In this document: one piece after another, positions 17,152 to 27,632 of the stretch
Numbering within the stretch: the stretch's first letter is position 1
Layout of the letters: each line of letters opens with the position of its first letter
Source of the DNA: Nitrogeniibacter mangrovi
GTDB taxonomy: Bacteria > Pseudomonadota > Gammaproteobacteria > Burkholderiales > Rhodocyclaceae
Length of the DNA stretch: 64,000 bases
NCBI RefSeq assembly: GCF_010983895.1
Contig: NZ_CP048836.1
Span: forward strand, 2,046,001 to 2,110,000
Direction of reading: 5' to 3'
Program-made: the position numbers and the translations under genes
The notes under the pieces: model-generated
What the model was told of the DNA's origin: nothing
The model's database searches: none
What the model saw: only the letters and a program-made list of their open reading frames with translations

Positions 17152-19586
17152 ATGACACCGCCCCAACCATCCATGCGCCCACTCGACCCTGCCACGCTGC
17201 GTCACCGCTGCTCCCTCGACACCGTCGCCGTCAGCGACTCCCGCGAGCTGACGCGGGCGCAGGGGGCGCCAGGCCAGGCGCGGGCGGCCGAGGCGCTGGC
17301 GTTCGGCCTCAACATGTCGCATCCCGGCTACCACGTCTTCGTCATGGGCGCGCCGGGCAGCGGCCGCCACGCCGCGGTACGGCGCCTGTTGGCGCAGACG
17401 GCCAGCCGGTGCGAGGTGCCGCCCGACCTGTGCTACGTGCACAACTTCACCGATCCGCTCAAGCCGCGCCTGCTGCAGCTGCCCGCCGGCCTGGGGGGGC
17501 GCTCAGCCGCGACATGAGCGGTCTGATGCGGGCCATCGGGGCAGCGGTCGAGGCCGCACTCGACGCCGACACCCATCAGAGCCGTGTCGAATCGCTCGAA
17601 GCGAATCACAAGCAGCGCGAGGATACGGCGCTGCGAGAACTCGGCCAGGCCTGCGAGGCCGACGGCCTGTCCTTGCTGCGTACCCCGGAAGGCTTCGTGT
17701 TCGCGCCCATCCAGGACGGCGAGCCGATGACGCCGGAAGCCTTCGAGGCGCTGCCCGAGTCGGAGCGCGACGCGATCTCGAAGACGGTCGACGGCTACAC
17801 CGACCGGCTGCAGGACCTGCTCGACGCGTTCCCGCAGTGGCGGACGCAGCTGCAGGCGGCCATCGACCGGGCGGTGCGCGAGGCGCTCACCCCCGCCATC
17901 GGCAACCTGCTCGCGCCGCTGCTGAACCGCTACGCGGATCATGGCGCCATCGTCGACTTCCTTCATGCGGTCCAGGAGGATCTGCTCGACAGCGGCGAGA
18001 ACTGGGTGGATTCGGACGACAGCGAGGGCGGCGGCGAAGACGATGAGTTCACCCTGCGCTATCACCGCTACCGGGTGAATGTGCTGGTGGATAACGCCGG
18101 CATCGAGGGTGCCCCGATCATCACCGAGGAGAATCCCGGTTTCGGTCATCTCATCGGGCGCATCGAATACGTGGCCCGCATGGGCACCATGGTGACCAAT
18201 TTCAACCTTATCCGTGCCGGTGCCCTGCACCGGGCCAATGGCGGCTACCTGGTCGTCGACGCCAATCGCCTGTTCGCGCAACCGTACGCCTGGGAGGGGC
18301 TCAAGCGGGCGCTGCGTGCCCGACGCATCCGCATCGAGCCGCCCGCCGAGGCGCAGGGATGGAGCAATCCGCTCACCCTCGACCCCGAGGCGGTGCCCTG
18401 CGATCTCAAGGTGGTGTTGATCGGCGACCGGGAGAGCTACTACCTGCTCGAGGAGTTCGATTCGGATTTTCCCGAACTCTTCAAGGTGGTGGCCGACTTC
18501 GACGAGGACATGCCGCGCACCGCCGAGAACGAACAGCATTTTCTCGGGCTCATGGCCACCCTGGCGGATCACGCGCGCCTGATGCCGCTCGATGCGCCGG
18601 CGCTGGCAGCGATGGTCGAACATGGCGCGCGTCTGGCCGAAGACGCCCACAAGCTTTCGCTGCAGACCCGGCAGCTGGCCGATCTGCTGCGCGAAGCCGA
18701 CTACATCGCCCGCGGAGCCGGTGCCGAGCGTATCGGCGCCAGCGACATCGCGGCGGCGCTCGCCGCCCGACGCCGGCGCCATGACCGCTATGCGGTCGAG
18801 GTGCTCGAATCGATGCTCGACGGCACCGTGCTCATCGCCACCGAGGGCGCCGATACGGGTCAGATCAACGGCCTGGTGGTGGTCGAGCTGGCCGGCGAAC
18901 GCTTCGGCCATCCGATGCGCATCAGCGCGACCGCGCGGGTCGGCGAGGGCGACGTGGTGGACATCGAGCGCGAGACTGATCTGGGCGGAGCGATCCACTC
19001 CAAGGGGGTGTTCATTCTTTCGGCGTTCCTGGCCGCGCGCTTCGCCCGCCACCAGCCGCTGTCACTGACCGCCAGCCTGGTGTTCGAGCAGTCCTATGCG
19101 CCGGTCGAAGGCGATTCGGCCTCGCTGGCCGAACTGTGCGCCTTGCTCTCGGCGCTGGCGGACGTGCCGATTCTGCAGCAGTTCGGCGTCACCGGCTCGA
19201 TCAACCAGTTCGGCAAGGTGCAAGCCATCGGCGGGGTGAACGAGAAGATCGAAGGCTTCTACGACCTGTGCGCCGCCCGCGGCCTGACGGGCACCCAGGG
19301 GGTGGTCATCCCGCGTGCCAATGTGCGCCATCTGATGCTGCGCGAGGATGTGGTGAGCGCGGCGGCCGAGGGGCGGTTCCACATCCATGCGGTCGAGACC
19401 GTGGATGACGCCATGAGCGTGCTCACCGGCCAGCCGGCGGGCGAACCGGACGCCAAGGGCATCATCCCGGCCGGCTCCATCAACGACCGGGTCGCAAAGA
19501 CCCTGGCGCGCATGTCGAGCACCCGCCATGGCGATTCGGGCGAACCGCGCAAGAAGCTGCACGGCCAGAACCGGGTGCGGCGCTAG
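17152..19586 (+). CDS. Lon-family (S16) ATP-dependent protease, interrupted by a one-base frameshift
   Basis: The protein belongs to the large Lon-related family with an AAA domain followed by an S16 protease domain, about 800 residues long; about 811 here if the break is repaired. The first part (17152-17499) encodes the N-terminus and a P-loop GAPGSGRH at about residues 66-73, with Arg where Lys is usual. The rest lies in another frame from 17499. It contains the AAA body and the protease domain, with catalytic Ser in EGDSASLAELCALLS and Lys in GGVNEKIEGF. The switch falls in a run of seven G (17493-17499); an eighth G would restore LGGALSRDM. Sequencing error, true inactivation, phase variation and -1 slippage all fit. 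A start at 17173 is possible. Confidence 0.82.
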
Positions 19587-19595
19587 GGGCTGGGG

Positions 19596-19955
19596 CTACT
19601 CGGCCGGCCGCTCGCGCAGCATGGGGCGCACGGCCTCGAAACCGGAGAGCAGGGCGCGACGGGCCTCCTGCTCCATCTCGCGGAAGATCGCCAGCACGGT
19701 CTTGCCTTGCTCGGTGACCTGGGCGCCCCCGCCATGGCGCCCGCCGCTGGCGGTGAGCACGAGCGGCTGGGTGAAGCACCGGTTCATGTCGTCCACCAGG
19801 CGCCACGCCCGTGCATAGGACATTCCCATGTTCCGCGCCGCGGCGGAGATCGAGCCGTTCTGGGCGATGGATTCGAGCAGGGAGATCTTGCCCGGGCCGA
19901 GGGCGATGGTGTCCTCGACGAGCACCCGGATCGTGAGTTTGAGCCGTTGGGTCAT
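19596..19955 (-). CDS. ModE-type winged-helix transcriptional regulator without molybdate domain
   Basis: A 119-residue DNA-binding protein matching the N-terminal domain of ModE, the molybdate-responsive regulator. The segment GPGKISLLESIAQNGSISAA is followed by RNMGMSYARAWRLVDDMN, the LysR-like helix-turn-helix of that family, at about residues 21-58. Then come the wing and a helical tail. The TOBE/MOP molybdate-binding domain of full ModE is absent, as in many short ModE-like proteins, so the ligand and targets are unknown. No molybdate transport genes are adjacent. Its ATG overlaps the recJ stop as ATGA, so translation is probably coupled to recJ. Confidence 0.85.
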   Translation of the reverse strand: MTQRLKLTIRVLVEDTIALGPGKISLLESIAQNGSISAAARNMGMSYARAWRLVDDMNRCFTQPLVLTASGGRHGGGAQVTEQGKTVLAIFREMEQEARRALLSGFEAVRPMLRERPAE

Positions 19956-21643
19956 GCCGGTTCGAAGTGTTCGAGCATCAGTTGCACGCTGGAGACGCCA
20001 TTGTATTCGTTGACCGCCAGGCGGTAGGCGGCCCGCACCGTGGCCGGTGCCGGTTCGGGGTGGTTGAAGAAGATCGCCTCGAAGCGGGCGTTGCCCTTGC
20101 GCAACGCGAGCTTCAGGTGACGCTCCTTGAGCAGGCGCTGATTGTCCACGGTGAACACGTCGTCGAACACCGGCGCGGGAAAACCCTGGCCCCAGATGGC
20201 GCCTTCGAGCTGGCGGGCCATCTCCAGCGTCATATAGCCGGATTCGAGGGCGCCGTCGGTTTCGATACGCCGGGTGAGGGCGGCCGGATCGATCAGGGCG
20301 GTGACCACGGCCTCGAAAGTGGCGCGGAAGCGCTCGAAATCCTCTGCCATGATGGTGAGTCCCGCCGCCATCGCATGGCCGCCGAACTTGAGGATCAGCC
20401 CCGGCGCCTGCTTGCTGACCAGATCGAGCGCATCGCGCAGGTGCAGCCCCGCAATCGAGCGGCCCGAGCCTTTGAGCTGGCCGTCGTCACCGGGCGCGAA
20501 GGCGATGACCGGGCGGTGGAAACGCTCCTTGATGCGGCCGGCGACGATGCCGATCACGCCCTGGTGCCAGTCCGCTTCGAACAGGCAGATGCTCGATTGC
20601 TCGCCGGGCTCGAAGGCATCCAGGGTCATCAGCGCGTCGGCCTGCATGTCGGCCTCGATGGCGCGACGCTCGCGGTTGAGGCGATCGAGCTCCTGGGCGA
20701 TGTTCAGCGCCCGGCCCATGTCGTCGGTGACCAGGCACTCGATGCCCAGATGCATGTCGGCGAGGCGGCCGGCGGCGTTGAGGCGCGGGCCAAGGCCGAA
20801 GCCCATGTCGAAAGTGCTGGCCCGCGACGGATCGCGCCCGGCCGCCGCGAACAGGGCCTGGATGCCCGGGCACATGCGCCCGGCGCGCATGCGCGCGAGG
20901 CCCTGGGAGACGAGGATGCGGTTGTTGTGATCCAGCGGCACCACGTCGGCCACCGTGCCCAGCGCCACCAGATCGAGCAGATTGGCCAGGTTGGGCCCCT
21001 TGCCGTCGGCGAAGGCGCCGCGCTCGCGCAACTCGGCGCGCAGTGCGAGCAGGGTGTAGAACATGACCCCGACCCCGGCCAGCGCCTTGCTCGGAAAATC
21101 GCAGCCGGGCTGGTTCGGATTGACGATCACATCGGCCTCGGGGAGCGTGTCGCCGGGCAGGTGATGGTCGGTCACCAGGGTACTGATGCCGAGCATCTGC
21201 GCCGCCGCCACCCCCTCGACACTGGCGATGCCGTTGTCCACCGTGATGATGAGCTCCGGCGCGCGCTCGGCGGCCAGTTCGACGATGGCCGGGGTGAGGC
21301 CGTAGCCATATTCGAAGCGGTTGGGCACCAGGTAGTCCACCGTGGCGCCCATGGCCCGCAGGCCGCGGATGCCCACCGCGCAGGCGGTGGCGCCGTCGCA
21401 GTCGTAGTCGGCGACGATCAGCATGCGCGCGTCCGCCTCGATGGCGTCGGCGAGCAGCACGGCGGCTTCGGCCGCGCCGGTGAGCCGGTCGGGCGCAATC
21501 AGGCCGGCCAGGGTGTCGTCCAGATCGCTGGCGCGGCGGATGCCACGGGCGGCGTAGATGCGGGCGAGCGCGGGATGCAGGCCTTCGTCGGCAAGCCGGC
21601 GCACCAGATTGGCGTCGATCTTGCGGGGCTCGATACGGGTCAT
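19952..21643 (-). CDS. recJ: Single-stranded-DNA-specific exonuclease RecJ
   Basis: RecJ degrades single-stranded DNA 5' to 3' in recombination and mismatch repair. The 563-residue length is typical. The DHH phosphoesterase core shows VADYDCDGATACAVG at about residues 77-91, the DNG motif in ITVDNGIAS, and DHHLPG, all metal ligands. A DHHA1 domain with the FGGHAMAAGL motif follows near residue 420, and an OB-like C-terminus. The ATG overlaps the stop of the upstream gene (ATGA), and its own stop overlaps the ModE-like ATG, so three genes form a tightly coupled operon. Confidence 0.96.
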   Translation of the reverse strand: MTRIEPRKIDANLVRRLADEGLHPALARIYAARGIRRASDLDDTLAGLIAPDRLTGAAEAAVLLADAIEADARMLIVADYDCDGATACAVGIRGLRAMGATVDYLVPNRFEYGYGLTPAIVELAAERAPELIITVDNGIASVEGVAAAQMLGISTLVTDHHLPGDTLPEADVIVNPNQPGCDFPSKALAGVGVMFYTLLALRAELRERGAFADGKGPNLANLLDLVALGTVADVVPLDHNNRILVSQGLARMRAGRMCPGIQALFAAAGRDPSRASTFDMGFGLGPRLNAAGRLADMHLGIECLVTDDMGRALNIAQELDRLNRERRAIEADMQADALMTLDAFEPGEQSSICLFEADWHQGVIGIVAGRIKERFHRPVIAFAPGDDGQLKGSGRSIAGLHLRDALDLVSKQAPGLILKFGGHAMAAGLTIMAEDFERFRATFEAVVTALIDPAALTRRIETDGALESGYMTLEMARQLEGAIWGQGFPAPVFDDVFTVDNQRLLKERHLKLALRKGNARFEAIFFNHPEPAPATVRAAYRLAVNEYNGVSSVQLMLEHFEPA

Positions 21644-22662
21644 AGTTGCTGCAGGATGGTGAAAGCTTCGAGGGACTCGACTTTACGCCAGAACTGGAGC
21701 AGCCGGTTGGGGGTCAGGGTCAGGACGCGGCTGCCGCGTTCGTCGGGAATCGACAGGGTGAGGCTGCGCACCCGTCGGGCGCGCAGTTGCGCCAGCACGG
21801 GGGCGAACCAGTCCTGCTCGAGCTGTTCCAGGGCGCTTTGCCAGCGGCCGACATCCAGATAGCGGCTCGGCCCCAGCAGGGTATCGAGTTCCACCAGGGC
21901 GCTGTCCGCGTCCCCGAGGGCATCGAAACGCTCGGGCTCCACGGCCTCACAGCCGGCGGCGCGCGCCAGGCCCCGGCCGAGGGGCGAGCGGGTGAGCAGG
22001 CGGGTGGCGGGTGGGGTCAGCAAGCCGGGCAGGGCGCCGTAGCCCCAGAACCAGACGTTGTTCACCGGGCGCAGGCCACGCGCCTCGCGTGCGGCGTTGA
22101 CCGGGTGATTGTGCAGGTACACCTGGATCTCGTTGGCGCTGCGATGCCAGCGTGTCGCATCCGGGCCCTCGGGCATGAAGAACGCCACCGGCCGGCTGGT
22201 CACGTCGCCCAGGGGCGCGAAGCGCACCTCGGTGTCGCGGCACGGATACAGATACCAGCGCGTCGGGGTCGCGGCCTCGAAACGGCCGATGTCGGCAAAG
22301 GTGTCGTTGAGGCCGGCCACCAGGGCGTCGGCTTCTTCCGGGCGGATATCGAGATCGGTGGCATCGGCCAGCAACAGGTGGTCGCGGGCGAAATGCAGAT
22401 GGGTCGGGTCGGCGCACAGCATGGGGTCGGTCACCCGCAGGCCGTCGTCCTCGCCGAGCCGGCGCAGCGCCGCGTCCGCCTCGGTATCGGCCGCCACCCC
22501 GAACAGCGCGCGCAACATGGCCTCCGGCGTGGCCGCGTCGGTCCGCAGGCACTGGGCGCGACCGAGCAGCGTGGTCAGGGCGGGCACGCGCAGCGTGTCG
22601 GCGAAACCACGGGCCTGTTCGTTCGGCCACAGCAGGCCGGGGATGACGAGGTGGAGGTTCAT
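21640..22662 (-). CDS. Phosphoglycerate-mutase-like protein (alkaline phosphatase superfamily type)
   Basis: A 340-residue protein resembling a betaproteobacterial family annotated as cofactor-independent phosphoglycerate mutase or RpfE-type regulatory protein. It opens MNLHLVIPGLLWPNE, contains HLHFARDHLLLADATDL and, near residue 190, an NEIQVYLHNHPVN segment followed by VNNVWFWGYG, which recur in the family as I remember it. The full metal-binding set of true iPGM is not evident, so enzymatic activity is uncertain. It is first of an operon with recJ and the ModE-like gene (4-bp overlap with recJ) and is divergent from lolC. Confidence 0.7.
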   Translation of the reverse strand: MNLHLVIPGLLWPNEQARGFADTLRVPALTTLLGRAQCLRTDAATPEAMLRALFGVAADTEADAALRRLGEDDGLRVTDPMLCADPTHLHFARDHLLLADATDLDIRPEEADALVAGLNDTFADIGRFEAATPTRWYLYPCRDTEVRFAPLGDVTSRPVAFFMPEGPDATRWHRSANEIQVYLHNHPVNAAREARGLRPVNNVWFWGYGALPGLLTPPATRLLTRSPLGRGLARAAGCEAVEPERFDALGDADSALVELDTLLGPSRYLDVGRWQSALEQLEQDWFAPVLAQLRARRVRSLTLSIPDERGSRVLTLTPNRLLQFWRKVESLEAFTILQQL

Positions 22663-22818
22663 GTCGGCGGGGTTGGGGTGTTTCGGCGCAGTTTAGCACC
22701 GCGCCCGACGCCGCGACGGGCCTGCCGGGCGAGGAATTTGTTAAAGGGTTCGTCGCATCGCGTTGTCGTGCCGGATTGGGCACAATGGCGCCTTCGACGA
22801 TTCCCGGGTCCGAGCCCC

Positions 22819-24072
22819 ATGCCATACGAAACCCTCATCGGGCTGCGCTACACGCGCTCGCGCAAGCGAGCCCAGGGGCGCAACCGGTTCATTTCCTTCA
22901 TCTCGCTGGTGTCGATGCTCGGGATCGCGCTGGGGGTGGCGGCCCTGATCACGGTGCTGTCGGTCATGAACGGGTTTCAGGAAGAATTGCGCAACCGCAT
23001 CCTCGGTGTCGCCTCGCACGCCCAGATCACCAGCGTGACCGGGCAGCTGGCCAACTGGCAGCAGGTGGCGCAGACGGCGGCGGGCAATCCCCACGTGCTC
23101 GCCACCGCGCCCTTCGTGCAGGCCCAGAGCATGCTCAGCTTCGATCAGAACGTGCGCGGCGCGCTGATCCGCGGGGTGTTGCCGACCGAGGAGGACCGGG
23201 TGGCCGACTTCGATCGCGACATGAAGGTCGGTTCGCTCTCAGACCTCAAGCCCGGCGGCTTCGGCATGATCCTCGGCAAGGAGCTGGCCCAGGCGCTGCG
23301 CGTGGGCGTGGGCGACAAGGTGACCCTGATCGCACCCCAGGGCCTGGTGACGCCGGCCGCCGTGCTGCCACGCATCAAGCAGTTCACCGTGGTGGGGATC
23401 TTCGAAGCCGGCATGTTCGAGTTCGATTCGGGGCTGGCGCTGATCCACATGCGTGACGCCCAGGTCATGTTCCGCACCGCCGACAACGTGAGCGGGGTGC
23501 GCCTCAAGCTCGACGACCTGTTCAACGCGCCACGGGTGGTGCGCCAGCTGGCCACGGAATACGGCCCCGACACGCTGCTCACCGACTGGACCCGCACCCA
23601 TGCGAACTTCTTCCGTGCGGTGGCGCTGGAGAAGAAGATGATGGCCATCATCCTGTTCCTGATCGTCGCCGTGGCCGCCTTCAACATCGTCTCCACCCTG
23701 GTGATGGCGGTGCAGGAAAAGTATGCGGACATCGCCATCCTGCGCACCCTGGGCGCCAGCCCGCGCTCGATCATGGCCATCTTCATCCTCCAGGGCGGCA
23801 TCATCGGCATCGTCGGCCTGCTGGTGGGGGTGATCGGCGGCATCGCGCTGGCGACCAACCTCGACGTGGTCATCCCGGCCCTCGAACACCTGCTCGGAAC
23901 GACCCTGTGGAACAAGGAAATCTATTACATCAACGAGATGCCTTCGCAGGTGCTCGCCTCCGACGTGATCGGCATCACCTCCACCTCGTTCATCCTCACG
24001 CTGCTGGCCACGCTCTATCCGAGCTGGCGCGCGGCGCGGGTCAATCCGGCGGAGGCGCTGCGTTATGAGTGA
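22819..24072 (+). CDS. lolC: Lipoprotein-releasing ABC transporter permease LolC/LolE
   Basis: The permease extracts outer-membrane lipoproteins from the inner membrane for transfer to LolA. The 417-residue protein has the family layout. The N-terminal signature is [20 protein letters not shown]. The first membrane segment is around residues 25-50, followed by a periplasmic domain of about 220 residues. Three C-terminal membrane segments (about 270-295, 315-345, 375-400) and the ending [18 protein letters not shown] are typical. Only one permease gene is present, so the complex is probably a homodimer (the LolF-type arrangement) unless a second copy lies elsewhere. lolD follows with an 8-bp overlap. 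Confidence 0.93.
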   Translation: MPYETLIGLRYTRSRKRAQGRNRFISFISLVSMLGIALGVAALITVLSVMNGFQEELRNRILGVASHAQITSVTGQLANWQQVAQTAAGNPHVLATAPFVQAQSMLSFDQNVRGALIRGVLPTEEDRVADFDRDMKVGSLSDLKPGGFGMILGKELAQALRVGVGDKVTLIAPQGLVTPAAVLPRIKQFTVVGIFEAGMFEFDSGLALIHMRDAQVMFRTADNVSGVRLKLDDLFNAPRVVRQLATEYGPDTLLTDWTRTHANFFRAVALEKKMMAIILFLIVAVAAFNIVSTLVMAVQEKYADIAILRTLGASPRSIMAIFILQGGIIGIVGLLVGVIGGIALATNLDVVIPALEHLLGTTLWNKEIYYINEMPSQVLASDVIGITSTSFILTLLATLYPSWRAARVNPAEALRYE

Positions 24073-24763
24073 GCACAAGACGCCGGTGCTGGCCTGCGAG
24101 GGGCTGGTGAAGCGGTTCCGCGAGGGGCCGGACGCGGTCGTGGTGCTCAACGGCGTGACCCTGTCGGTGGCGGCGGGGGAGCGGCTGGCCATCGTCGGCG
24201 CCTCGGGCTCGGGCAAGAGCACGCTACTGCACCTGCTCGGCGGACTCGACACCCCCAGCGGCGGCTCGGTGCGGCTGGCCGGGGCCGATTTTTCGACCCT
24301 CTCCGAGGCGGCGCGCGGCCGCATCCGCAACCGGCATCTGGGCTTCGTCTACCAGTTTCACCACTTGCTGCCCGAGTTCACCGCACTGGAGAACGTGGCC
24401 ATGCCGCTGTATATCCGTCGTCTGCCAAAGGCGGAGGCGGACGAGCGTGCCGCCGCGATGCTCGGGCGAGTGGGCCTCTCGCACCGGCTCGATCACACCC
24501 CCGGAGAGCTGTCCGGGGGCGAACGCCAGCGTGCGGCCATCGCGCGGGCGCTGGTGACGGAGCCGGCCTGCGTGCTGGCCGACGAGCCGACCGGCAACCT
24601 CGACAGCCGGACCGCGGCGGCGGTGTTCGACCTGATGCTGGAGCTCAACGAGGCGCAGTCGACCAGCTTCGTGATCGTCACCCATGACGAGGCCCTGGCC
24701 GCCCGAACCGGCGGTTCGGTGCGCCTCGAAGACGGGCGACTCATCCGGGATGGGTACCCGTAG
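24065..24763 (+). CDS. lolD: Lipoprotein-releasing ABC transporter ATP-binding protein LolD
   Basis: LolD powers the Lol permease. The 232-residue ABC protein shows Walker [10 protein letters not shown] at about residues 45-53, the Q-loop in [17 protein letters not shown] (characteristic of LolD), the signature LSGGERQR and Walker [12 protein letters not shown], followed by the H-loop VTHDEA. It overlaps the end of lolC, indicating translational coupling, and is the last gene before the chemoreceptor. Confidence 0.95.
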   Translation: MSEHKTPVLACEGLVKRFREGPDAVVVLNGVTLSVAAGERLAIVGASGSGKSTLLHLLGGLDTPSGGSVRLAGADFSTLSEAARGRIRNRHLGFVYQFHHLLPEFTALENVAMPLYIRRLPKAEADERAAAMLGRVGLSHRLDHTPGELSGGERQRAAIARALVTEPACVLADEPTGNLDSRTAAAVFDLMLELNEAQSTSFVIVTHDEALAARTGGSVRLEDGRLIRDGYP

Positions 24764-24768
24764 GGATT

Positions 24769-24784
24769 GTTGACCCAGGTCAAC
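24769..24784. promoter_or_regulatory. FNR/FixK-like palindrome upstream of the chemoreceptor
   Basis: GTTGACC-CA-GGTCAAC is a perfect inverted repeat and contains TTGAC-N4-GTCAA, the pattern of CRP/FNR-family (FixK/NNR-type) sites. It lies just after lolD and about 80 bp before the probable start point of the chemoreceptor gene. Confidence 0.45.
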
Positions 24785-24822
24785 CAACTGAAATTTTCAG
24801 GCTTTTTGACGCGCTTCGACCC

Positions 24823-24849
24823 TCAAGTGCAGCGCGTTTTCGCCGTGAG
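24823..24849 (+). promoter_or_regulatory. Sigma-28 (FliA)-type promoter of the chemoreceptor
   Basis: TCAA, a 15-bp spacer and GCCGTGAG resemble the flagellar sigma-28 consensus TCAAG/TAAA-N15-GCCGATAA. The spacing to the ATG at 24909 is suitable, and chemoreceptors are classic FliA targets. Confidence 0.55.
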
Positions 24850-24908
24850 CACTCCCAGTTGCCCGGTCGCTGCCCACGGCGATCGCTCGACTTGTTTCGG
24901 AGCGCCTC

Positions 24909-26930
24909 ATGAAAGCCCTGTTCCTGCCCGCCGTCGCCATCCTCAATCGCGTTCGGTACACCACCAAGTTCCTGCTGATCGGCATCATCACCGCCTTGGT
25001 GTGCGTGCTGCTGGTCGCCCAGATCTATTCGGAAGGCAGTGCCTTCGTCGAAAACGCCCGCTTGGAGAAGGATGGCCTGGTCGTGCTCGAAGACATGATG
25101 GGGGCGCTCGGACTGATGCAGCAGCACCGGGGCATGACCGCCGGTCTCAAAGGGGGCGACAGCTCGCTTGCTGCGAAAGTACAGGCCAAGGCCGATGCGC
25201 TCGATCAGGCCATGGCGAAGGTCGATGCCAGCATGGCCGGGCCCGGTGCCGCGTTCGGCCTCCAGGCGCGCTGGACGGCCATCAAGGCCGACTGGGCCCC
25301 GCTCAAGGCCGGCCGGCCCGAAGGTCGGCATGAGAACTTCGCCGCCCACACCGCCCTGGTGAGCAAGACGCTCGCGCTGATGGAGGCGGTCGCCAATGCC
25401 TCGCACCTGAGCGCTGATCCGGATGTCAGCGCCGCCAACCTGATTCGCGTGCTGGTGAGCGACGCGCCCGAGATGACCGAACGCCTCGGCCGGCTGCGCG
25501 GCTACGGCACCGGCATCGTCGCGCGCGGCATGATGACCGCAGAAGAACACGATGTGCTGATCGCCCATCTCGCCCAGCTCGATCTGACCAAGACGAATAT
25601 CGTCACTCGTCTGGAGCGCGCGACGGAGGCGTCCCCTGACCTCAAGCCGTTGCTGGACGGGGCGATCGGCGACGTCAATGCCGGTTACGAGCAACTCGAT
25701 ACCCTGGCCCGCCAGGATCTGCTCGGGGGGGCCTTCAGCATCAAACCGGCCGAGTTCTTCGATGTGGGCACGAAGGCGATCGCCGGGATCGTCCATCACC
25801 TGGACGCGACCATCCGCCCGACGCTGCGTGCCCGTATCGACGCGCGCACCGACCGGGCCAGCACGCGCCTGACCGGGCTGATCGTGCTGTCCGCCGTGGC
25901 GGCATGCGTGGTGATCTACCTGATGACGGGGATGTACTACTCCATCGTCGGGTCGGTACACGAACTGACCGAGGGGGCCGAACGGCTGGCCAGCGGCGAC
26001 TACACCAGCCGGGTCGAATTTTCCGCCCGGGACGAGCTGGCCGAGGTCGCCGATCGCTTCAACGCCATGTCCGCCAGCCTGCGGACAATCATCGGGCAAG
26101 TGAAGCAGACGGCGGCGGAACTGAGCACGGCGGCGGCGCGCATGACCAAGTCCGCCTCCGAGGTCGCCAGCGGGTCGGAGCGCCAGAGCGAATCGGCCAC
26201 CTCCATGGCGGCCGCCATCGAACAGATGACTGTCGGCATCGACGAGATCTCGCGAAACGCCGTGGCCGCGGCCGATCGTAGCAAGGCCTCGGGCGCCCTG
26301 GCCTCGGAGGGCGGTGACGTGGTGCGCAAGTCGGTGGCCGAGATGGAACGGATCGCCGACTCGGTCAACGCCACCGCCACCGTCATCCGCGACCTGGGCG
26401 AGCAGTCCGGCCGGATCTCCACCATGGTCAGCTCGATCAGCGAAATCGCCGAACAGACCAATCTGCTCGCGCTCAACGCCGCGATCGAGGCGGCGCGCGC
26501 CGGCGAAAGCGGGCGCGGTTTCGCGGTGGTGGCCGACGAGGTGCGCAAGCTGGCCGAGCGCACCGCTCAGGCCACCCACGAGATCACCGACATGGTCGAA
26601 GCGATCCAGACAGGCACCGACAAGGCCGTGGTCACCATGGAAAGCGGGGTCGAGCAGGTGCGCCTCGGCGTCGATCTGACCATCCGCGCCGGCCAGTCGA
26701 TGGACGAGATCAACGACGGCGCGTCGAGTGTGGTGGAGTTCGTCGCCGACATCTCCCATTCGCTGCGCGAACAGAGCTCGGCGAGCACCGAGATCGCCCA
26801 GAATGTCGAGGCCATCGCGCAGATGGCCGAAAGCAACAGCGCTGCCGTGCGGGGCACGGCAAACACGGCCGCCGAACTCGAACGGATGGCCAACACCTTG
26901 CGTGACGAAGTCTCCCGGTTCCGGGTCTGA
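24909..26930 (+). CDS. Methyl-accepting chemotaxis protein
   Basis: A 673-residue membrane chemoreceptor that signals to CheA through CheW. The first membrane helix is about residues 20-42. A large helical periplasmic sensor spans about 45-315 and contains [11 protein letters not shown], the motif seen in NIT-type nitrate/nitrite-sensing helices. The second membrane helix is about 317-338, followed by a HAMP domain to about 390 and the cytoplasmic rod. The signalling tip is [20 protein letters not shown], followed by [20 protein letters not shown]. No CheR-binding pentapeptide is visible at the C-terminus (ends SRFRV). The ligand is unknown. It is a single gene with a sigma-28-type promoter and its own terminator. 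Confidence 0.93.
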   Translation: MKALFLPAVAILNRVRYTTKFLLIGIITALVCVLLVAQIYSEGSAFVENARLEKDGLVVLEDMMGALGLMQQHRGMTAGLKGGDSSLAAKVQAKADALDQAMAKVDASMAGPGAAFGLQARWTAIKADWAPLKAGRPEGRHENFAAHTALVSKTLALMEAVANASHLSADPDVSAANLIRVLVSDAPEMTERLGRLRGYGTGIVARGMMTAEEHDVLIAHLAQLDLTKTNIVTRLERATEASPDLKPLLDGAIGDVNAGYEQLDTLARQDLLGGAFSIKPAEFFDVGTKAIAGIVHHLDATIRPTLRARIDARTDRASTRLTGLIVLSAVAACVVIYLMTGMYYSIVGSVHELTEGAERLASGDYTSRVEFSARDELAEVADRFNAMSASLRTIIGQVKQTAAELSTAAARMTKSASEVASGSERQSESATSMAAAIEQMTVGIDEISRNAVAAADRSKASGALASEGGDVVRKSVAEMERIADSVNATATVIRDLGEQSGRISTMVSSISEIAEQTNLLALNAAIEAARAGESGRGFAVVADEVRKLAERTAQATHEITDMVEAIQTGTDKAVVTMESGVEQVRLGVDLTIRAGQSMDEINDGASSVVEFVADISHSLREQSSASTEIAQNVEAIAQMAESNSAAVRGTANTAAELERMANTLRDEVSRFRV

Positions 26931-26959
26931 ACCATCCGGGACCGTTCTGGTCTGCGGCG

Positions 26960-26983
26960 CGGCGCAAGCTGCGCCGTTTTTTT
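26960..26983 (+). terminator. Rho-independent terminator of the chemoreceptor gene
   Basis: CGGCGCA pairs with TGCGCCG around a 3-base loop and is followed by seven T. It reaches the stop codon of the convergent DUF2062 gene. Confidence 0.88.
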
Positions 26984-27530
26984 ATCTCCGATGCGGGGAC
27001 CGACCTCGTTTGCGCCGATGCCAGGCACGCACCAGATGCCAGCGCCACCATCCCCGGACGGCCACGTAGCCCAGTGCCGCGAGACTCAGCCCGAGCAGGA
27101 CGAGGCCCAGCACCAGCGGTGCGCCCAGGCCGATCATCCACTCGATCAACGCCTGGACCCATGTGCCGAATCCGCCATCGTGCCATTGGGGAGGCGGCGT
27201 GAAGGGGTGGCCGTCGCCGATGAACCAGGTGCCGATCGTGAACGCGACCAGGTAGAGCGGCACGATCGTGAATGGATTGGTGTAGAGCGTGGTGACCAGT
27301 GCCAGCGGAAGATTCACCCGAAAGACGACGCAGCACAGCGCGGCGCCGAGCATCTGGAACGGCCCGGGTATCAGCCCGCAGAACAGCCCGACCGCCACCG
27401 CACCGGCAGCGGAGTGCCGGTTCAGATGCCACAACCGGGGATGCAGCAGGGTGCCGGACAGCGGTCGCAGCCAGCGATTGTGGCGAACCGAATCCGGGTG
27501 CGGCAGGCGGTGCTTGAGGAATTTGCGCAT
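26982..27530 (-). CDS. DUF2062 family membrane protein
   Basis: A 182-residue inner-membrane protein of the DUF2062 type. It starts with a basic segment (MRKFLKHRLPHPDSVR) and has hydrophobic helices around residues 42-95, including GLFCGLIPGPFQMLGAAL and the signature LALVTTLYTNPFTIVPLY. A further membrane helix lies near 135-155, and a very basic tail ends the protein. The family is often encoded near comEC or glycosyltransferases, and its function is unknown. The ATG at 27530 is the natural start; longer upstream reading in the same frame does not resemble the family. It is divergent from comEC. Confidence 0.88.
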   Translation of the reverse strand: MRKFLKHRLPHPDSVRHNRWLRPLSGTLLHPRLWHLNRHSAAGAVAVGLFCGLIPGPFQMLGAALCCVVFRVNLPLALVTTLYTNPFTIVPLYLVAFTIGTWFIGDGHPFTPPPQWHDGGFGTWVQALIEWMIGLGAPLVLGLVLLGLSLAALGYVAVRGWWRWHLVRAWHRRKRGRSPHRR

Positions 27531-27632
27531 GGTGCGCCGATTGTAGCCAAAGCCCGGCACGACGGGCGGCGGGCGGCGGTCTCGCCGGCTCGTCAATGAC
27601 TCGCCAATGACGATGTCGTATTCTTTGTCGCC

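Noticed and set aside
22763-22786. TTGTCG...CACAAT upstream of lolC as a promoter
   Set aside because: The spacing is only 12 bp, too short for a sigma-70 promoter.
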